From contig MHTO01000014.1 in the NCBI GenBank assembly GCA_001823105.1, forward strand, positions 16,801-24,660: a DNA stretch of 7,860 nt. The letters are read 5' to 3'. The translations under genes were made by a program, and so were the position numbers. Below, one piece after another: positions 6,701 to 7,860 of the stretch. The notes beneath the pieces were generated by a model that was given only the letters and a program-made list of their open reading frames with translations, was not told the DNA's origin and did not search any database. The stretch comes from Candidatus Wildermuthbacteria bacterium GWA2_46_15. GTDB taxonomy: Bacteria > Patescibacteriota > Minisyncoccia > Minisyncoccales > GWA2-46-15. Every line of letters begins with the position of its first letter. Position 1 is the stretch's first letter.

Positions 6701-7860
6701 CCGACCGCGACTCTTAGCCCAACGACCGGCGTTAACTACGCTGTTACTGGCACAGGAGAATACGAAGTGACTCTGTCTTCGGGCGGCTCTCTGACTTTGG
6801 CTATTAATCCGGACACTCCGATTACGGCCAGCCAGGCCGTGGGCGTGCAAGACGTCAACGGCAAGGCCGGAGTTTCCTTCACCAAGCTGCTCTTCACCGC
6901 GGTCAACGAAGCGGTTAACCTGAAATCGTTCTTAGTTATTAGAGGCGTAGGAGCGGCTGGGTCTGATAGTGACTTCACGGCCATCAAGCTTTACGACGGC
7001 ACCACCTTGGTCGCTTCGGGTTATCTGTCGGGCGGCACGGTTGAATTCAACCTGACCGCGGACAAATACGTCTCGGTGCCCAAGAACGGCACCAAGGTCC
7101 TGACTTTGGTCGGTGACCTAGCCGGCGTTGGTACGGCGGGCGGTGCTTCGACCGGCGACGATCCGAAACTGGGCATTCAGGCAGGCGTTACTACTGGTAA
7201 CTGGACAGGTTCTTCGCCTAGCTATAGCGGTAAGTACAACGTGGCGGCCGAAGGAGCTGATTCCAAGGCAGCGATTACTGCGACTGGCGGTTCAGCCCTT
7301 TACGGCAATGTTCAGATTGTTAGGCAATCAGTCCCGACGTTAGCGGCCGGTACCCTGCCCTCAACCCTGTTGAGCTCGGGCACCAAGACGCTCTACAAGT
7401 GGACTGTTTCGGCTGATCCAGTTGCGGCCGTTGGTTGGGGCGCGATGGTCTTCAGGTTCACCGGTTCAATCCACGTCGATTCAACCACGGTAAGAACCAT
7501 TGGCACCGACGACACAACCACGGTCAGAGTGGACGGCGTCTATATGATTGTTTCTGGCAACGGCAACGCTGACACCAAGCTGATTGACGAGGCGACGATG
7601 AAGGTTTACAACTCCGCCACCAACACCCAAGTGGCTGGAGCCTGGTACTTCCGGACCGACACCAACGCCAACGCCGGAACCAATGCCGTCTTTGTGCCGA
7701 CTGCCGAGGAAGTTGTCGCGGCCGGCACCACCAACACCTATGAATTAAGGGGTGATCTGGAGTACGGCGGCTTTACCGGCGACGCGGTTTTGGTCAATGT
7801 GCCGGATCTGGCTACGGCTGTGGTGACCGGCACCTTAGCGGGTGTCTTCGGCACCAACGC
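680..7860 (+). CDS. Giant secreted multidomain subtilisin-like protease with beta-helix and stalk repeats, 3' partial
   Basis: One frame stays open from the ATG at 680 to the right edge: 2393 complete codons and no stop. I checked the frame at many domain landmarks along its length. The product is a predicted exported subtilase (MEROPS S8) whose catalytic part occupies roughly the first 685 residues; the other 1700 residues are adhesion- or stalk-type beta domains. Order: signal peptide 1-30; low-complexity linker; I9-like propeptide 93-170; protease 188-685 with an inserted beta-sandwich; beta-helix 691-922; DUF5018-like 939-1015; atrophied Ig-like 1019-1117; a second beta domain 1118-1201; GPGWN module 1208-1402; then six diverged stalk modules. 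No sorting signal, transmembrane anchor or S-layer attachment motif is visible, so anchoring must be encoded beyond the window, if it exists. The coding DNA is AT-rich up to about 5300 and distinctly GC-rich after it. A surface-displayed protease acting on extracellular protein is inference; the S8 family call is direct. Confidence 0.95.
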   Translation, partial: MKNLKKLSSFLSIYLTLSVVLGNFSLPALAVEKNDVNFERVRTETPLDSGGTAFNKINSSLKEVKSLSSDSSITKKERIGLEKSQQAEGKKKDYVEGEILVKYKNNRINLGTISGRATALNFIRSKSLEKKEDLRKINTSVLRIKDAKTVEQKITELKNDPNIEYVEPNYKRYPANINTNDTNKALLWGLDNTGQTVGGTYSVHTGSTDKDIDAPEAWEISEATTSAPVIVAVIDSGVAYNHPDLAANMWDGTNCKDENGVTIAGGCNRGYDYEDGDNIPLPTTSSHGTHIAGTIAAAKGNGRGIIGVAPQVKIMAIKFGLDVASGIKAIDFAIQNGAKIINASFEAASFSQSEFDAINRFKAAGGIFVAAAGNGGTDNISVDNELSHRYPSDYNLDNIISVAATDQNDSLATFSNYGVTSVDVGAPGTNIYSTVPQETTVLFENFEGVTPPAVPAYLSPTGDWGTYPLDSGTVWGKVLYGDAKNIPYAQTANSTITSPAYNLSASGANIDFRTKCDTEYNTTSWTDYMALEFSNDNGSTFAEILKWDEPSIDSNTNPSGSAAYYFENLSIPSQYSTSNFKFRFRWVANGNANTGGGDGCLVDDIKITKFSDGSDEQYGYMNGTSMAAPYVAGLAGLIWGYKPGLTYSQVKDTILNTGDDKASLSGKTVTGKRINAYNALAELNPNIITEDTTWTLANSPYSINEDLQIAQDATLTIEAGVIVKVDSGKKIKVVGNLNTNGSVSSPVKFTSNGASKWWGVEFIDSPNSGINNTIIENATRAIDLKGISLVNFTGNIFRDNEWVVTDINGYQNMQFLNNTFSDNGDVFYGIRTLGDENKFKNNIFIDNNNVFSHGYYFGHTAITNNNFLNNNFIIKAPENGYGYGTVDISNNWWGTTDTSIIDSYIEDGNDDVSLQILNYNPIKNSEISNIGSPSSAKAITAFSFAEETGLINETDYTIVVTVPFGTNVTALVPTITITGASVSPASGEAQDFTSPVTYTVTAMDSSTQVYVVTVGIAANPDIAAVATDKAALVDTSIQGANADLSHVIVALANPLPPLGASGSTTTWLSSNPTVVSSNGQTINRPAFASGDVVVTLTATLTKGVASDTKVFTLTVLKLPASTVATITSATYTVSLGGTTTETITNVSFGTTKATFLAALVKGEIHQTWIDAGIADTVVTGNTLAVTAQDGTTVVTYMVTVNADIPQAPYQVINLGPGWNIVSTPRVLSSHEFSVAETSNNLGIYLLNPNSISGWQTMQEAGQSEFQPLFAYFINNKTNQVQTLKLKYDFNLSPGQRLFQRILNGGWNAIGVASPDYALQKGAANIDTNNISKILSSAVNSVSQVIDFTADQSSLDSVKIGDTWSVKVASEANNLNDFRELKGYGVFVTETTDDYHGSQNINDGFRFSISGTNPNTINAGSENQTLFNFQVDSLYDVNINSLTFSHSGTGDKNNISNLRLYDADSNALLGSATSINENNKIIFSSLTASFFSGTKRIKLVADVNSTAVGGRTHEFTLENATLNHNIIITGLPISNTLTVNAITAAGTLSVSLDSAQNPATQSYVVGTNNRLMTALKFSTGSSEGVKLTEIKLTLAGTNATATDIANITLWDGSTQVGGYGSVIGSTVKFGTNTIGWDSTGLFDVPASTNKTILVKADIPNGANTTHTISLSVANAADVKADGLVSQYDLLSSSVTGTATGNAHTIVAKGTLVISLASTTPAAQTYIKGAIAKGFTKINFTAGTGEDILISAITVKAYRGLGTGTATSSGDVTNVKALKDDGAQFGSTLASPGSAASFSGSLLIPAGNTATLTVVADIPTTTALGSAGVHFDVLAATVATDVTSTGVYSTADVTETGGATGNLMVVGTGSLTVSIASSPADQTAILNASGVTYAGFVLTAGSAEDVRVSSVKLTRTSSGTGADADLSNLALYNDAGTRLTAYKSLASAIVTFSASDFLNSLGIDIAKGQQTLIYVKADVPSGATSGHINALGIDVAGSVVVTGLTSNTNPTATLSPTTGVNYAVTGTGEYEVTLSSGGSLTLAINPDTPITASQAVGVQDVNGKAGVSFTKLLFTAVNEAVNLKSFLVIRGVGAAGSDSDFTAIKLYDGTTLVASGYLSGGTVEFNLTADKYVSVPKNGTKVLTLVGDLAGVGTAGGASTGDDPKLGIQAGVTTGNWTGSSPSYSGKYNVAAEGADSKAAITATGGSALYGNVQIVRQSVPTLAAGTLPSTLLSSGTKTLYKWTVSADPVAAVGWGAMVFRFTGSIHVDSTTVRTIGTDDTTTVRVDGVYMIVSGNGNADTKLIDEATMKVYNSATNTQVAGAWYFRTDTNANAGTNAVFVPTAEEVVAAGTTNTYELRGDLEYGGFTGDAVLVNVPDLATAVVTGTLAGVFGTN
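956..1189 (+). other. Subtilase propeptide (I9/fervidolysin-like), residues 93-170
   Basis: The segment starts with YVEGEILVKYK and ends with DPNIEYVEPNY, the two hallmark strands of subtilase N-terminal prodomains, which chaperone folding and inhibit the enzyme until cleaved. It precedes the catalytic domain at the usual distance, so maturation is expected near residues 170-188. A charged, Ser/Lys-rich linker of about 60 residues separates it from the signal peptide. Confidence 0.85.
1241..2734 (+). other. Peptidase S8 (subtilisin) catalytic domain, residues 188-685
   Basis: The entry motif WGLDNTGQ and DKDIDAPEAW are typical of S8 domains. Catalytic residues: Asp235 in VAVIDSGV, His287 in SSHGTHIAGT, oxyanion-hole Asn374 in AAAGNGG, and nucleophile Ser625 in NGTSMAAPYVAG. 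All four are intact, so activity is expected. Cys255 and Cys267 flank a short surface loop and could form a disulfide. The stretch between Asn374 and Ser625 is about 250 residues, much longer than in canonical subtilisins, because of the insertion annotated at 1988-2524. The domain closes with a helix ending RINAYNALAEL. Confidence 0.96.
1988..2524 (+). other. Jelly-roll/MAM-like domain inserted in the protease fold (residues about 437-615)
   Basis: Between GAPGTNIYST (before) and YGYMNGTSMA (after), family members normally have only a short loop. Here about 180 residues are inserted. The insert begins FENFEG, contains W-rich strands (DWGTYP, VWGKVLYG), ITSPAYNL, a paired-Cys candidate (Cys516/Cys600), and ends CLVDDIKITKF. 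This pattern resembles the beta-sandwich of immune-inhibitor-A/MAM-like domains (an acidic strand start and a terminal V-D-D-I strand). The assignment rests on pattern only. Sitting next to the active-site serine, it may shape substrate access or recognition. Confidence 0.7.
2750..3445 (+). other. Right-handed parallel beta-helix domain (residues 691-922)
   Basis: The domain starts with an N-cap (TWTLANSPYSI, then LTIEAGVIVKV) typical of beta-helix surface proteins. It continues with Asn/Phe/Ile rungs (FTGNIFRDN, QFLNNTFSDN, KFKNNIFIDN, TNNNFLNNNF) spaced about 20-25 residues apart. It ends with DISNNWWGTTD followed by an I-x-D-Y-I-x-D element, the recurrent closing motif of this class. Such domains (pectin-lyase fold) bind polysaccharides or act as rigid spacers. 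No lyase catalytic residues can be identified, so a binding or structural role is more likely. This is the most AT-rich part of the gene. Confidence 0.85.
3494..3724 (+). other. DUF5018-like extracellular beta domain (residues 939-1015)
   Basis: The segment opens with ITAFSF and contains VTVPFGTNVTALVPTI and ASVSPASGEAQDFTSPVTY, closing with VYVVTVG. This is the recognisable pattern of small DUF5018-type Ig-like domains found in tandem on bacterial surface proteins. The function is unknown and it is probably a spacer. The assignment is from memory of the pattern. Confidence 0.7.
3734..4282 (+). other. Two Ig-like domains, the first atrophied-Ig (aBig)-like (residues 1019-1201)
   Basis: The first part (1019-1117) has AAVATDKAAL, IQGANADLSHV and TTWLSSNPTVVSSNGQ, the pattern of atrophied bacterial Ig domains seen in S-layer-associated and glycan-binding proteins. 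The second (1118-1201) has ITSATYTVSLGGTT, TITNVSFGTTKATFLAAL and a closing VTAQDGTTVVTYMVTVN, as in repeat domains of secreted Firmicutes and CPR proteins. Both look like spacers or adhesion domains; no enzyme motif is visible. Confidence 0.65.
4301..4885 (+). other. 'LGPGWN' module before the stalk (residues 1208-1402)
   Basis: The module begins INLGPGWNIVSTPRVL and has a second related element GGWNAIGVASP about 90 residues later. It ends near KGYGVFVTE. The two GWN elements suggest an internal duplication. Modules of this kind commonly precede surface stalks in candidate-phyla proteins. I know no biochemical function for it. It contains several hydrophobic and Asn-rich strands and no catalytic signature. 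Confidence 0.5.
4886..7860 (+). repeat. Array of six diverged stalk modules (residues 1403 to edge)
   Basis: Modules start at residues 1403, 1545, 1708, 1867, 2026 and 2209 (bases 4886, 5312, 5801, 6278, 6755, 7304), giving lengths of 142, 163, 159, 159 and 183, with the last cut by the window. Each has an opening strand pair (GTLSVSL, GTLVISL, GSLTVSI, GEYEVTL), a strand such as LRLYD, ITLWD, LALYN or IKLYD near the middle, and a late strand with Ala/Gly-Asp (LVADV, VKADIP, VVADIP, VKADVP, LVGDL, LRGDL). The protein identity between modules is low, so this is an old repeat family and not a recent tandem expansion. Modules are rich in Thr, Ser, Ala and Gly with almost no Cys. I infer a rigid Ig-like stalk projecting the protease from the surface. 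Confidence 0.8.

Noticed and set aside
718..6987. Several short reading frames on the minus strand (for example 718-903, 1520-1735, 2779-3066, 5362-5667, 6736-6987)
   Set aside because: All lie antisense to the giant protease frame, have no recognisable domains, no ribosome-binding sites I could see, and compositions expected of shadow frames.
7128..7343. 71-codon plus-strand frame within the stalk
   Set aside because: It overlaps stalk modules 5 and 6 in another frame, is Arg-rich in the way GC-rich shadow frames are, and has no family signature.
680..7860. Alternative genetic code (UGA as Gly, as in some candidate phyla)
   Set aside because: I saw no in-frame UGA in either gene, and Gly is encoded by ordinary GGN codons.
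1..7860. CRISPR arrays, tRNA/rRNA genes, insertion sequences
   Set aside because: No short regularly spaced repeats, no cloverleaf or rRNA-like segments and no transposase or terminal inverted repeats were seen; almost all of the window is coding.

Overview
The window looks like a chromosomal piece from an uncultivated bacterium, most likely a member of the Patescibacteria/CPR (Parcubacteria-like) or a similar lineage. This is inferred from the style of the proteins: a small thermonuclease-Excalibur protein, and a giant secreted protein carrying atrophied Ig-like domains, a 'GPGWN' module and long Thr/Ser/Ala/Gly-rich stalk repeats. No marker gene is present, so the taxonomy is tentative. UGA does not appear as a sense codon in either gene, so nothing points to a recoded genetic code.

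Layout: (1) Bases 2-544 hold the 3' part of a secreted-type staphylococcal nuclease homologue with a C-terminal Excalibur calcium-binding domain. Its beginning lies off the left edge, and the first 25 bases form a suspicious inverted repeat where the conserved Asp-Gly-Asp loop should be. (2) Bases 545-679 are intergenic, with a near-consensus sigma70-type promoter (TTGACA, 17 bp, GATAAT). (3) From the ATG at 680 to the right edge runs one uninterrupted reading frame of at least 2393 codons with no stop inside the window. It therefore fills over 90% of the window and is easily missed by any search that requires a stop codon.

The giant protein reads, in order: signal peptide (1-30); linker and I9-like propeptide (about 93-170); subtilisin-like serine protease (about 188-685, Asp235/His287/Asn374/Ser625) split by a roughly 180-residue jelly-roll-like insertion just before the catalytic serine; right-handed parallel beta-helix (about 691-922); DUF5018-like, atrophied-Ig-like and a further cadherin/Ig-like domain (about 939-1201); a 'LGPGWN' module (about 1208-1402); and at least six diverged stalk modules of about 140-185 residues (1403 to the edge). 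I infer a cell-surface or secreted protease held out on a long repetitive stalk; its anchor would lie beyond the window.

The most unusual points are the interrupted protease fold, the architecture as a whole, and an abrupt change from AT-rich to GC-rich coding sequence near base 5300. That change falls at the junction between stalk modules 1 and 2 and suggests the gene is a mosaic assembled by recombination between modules.
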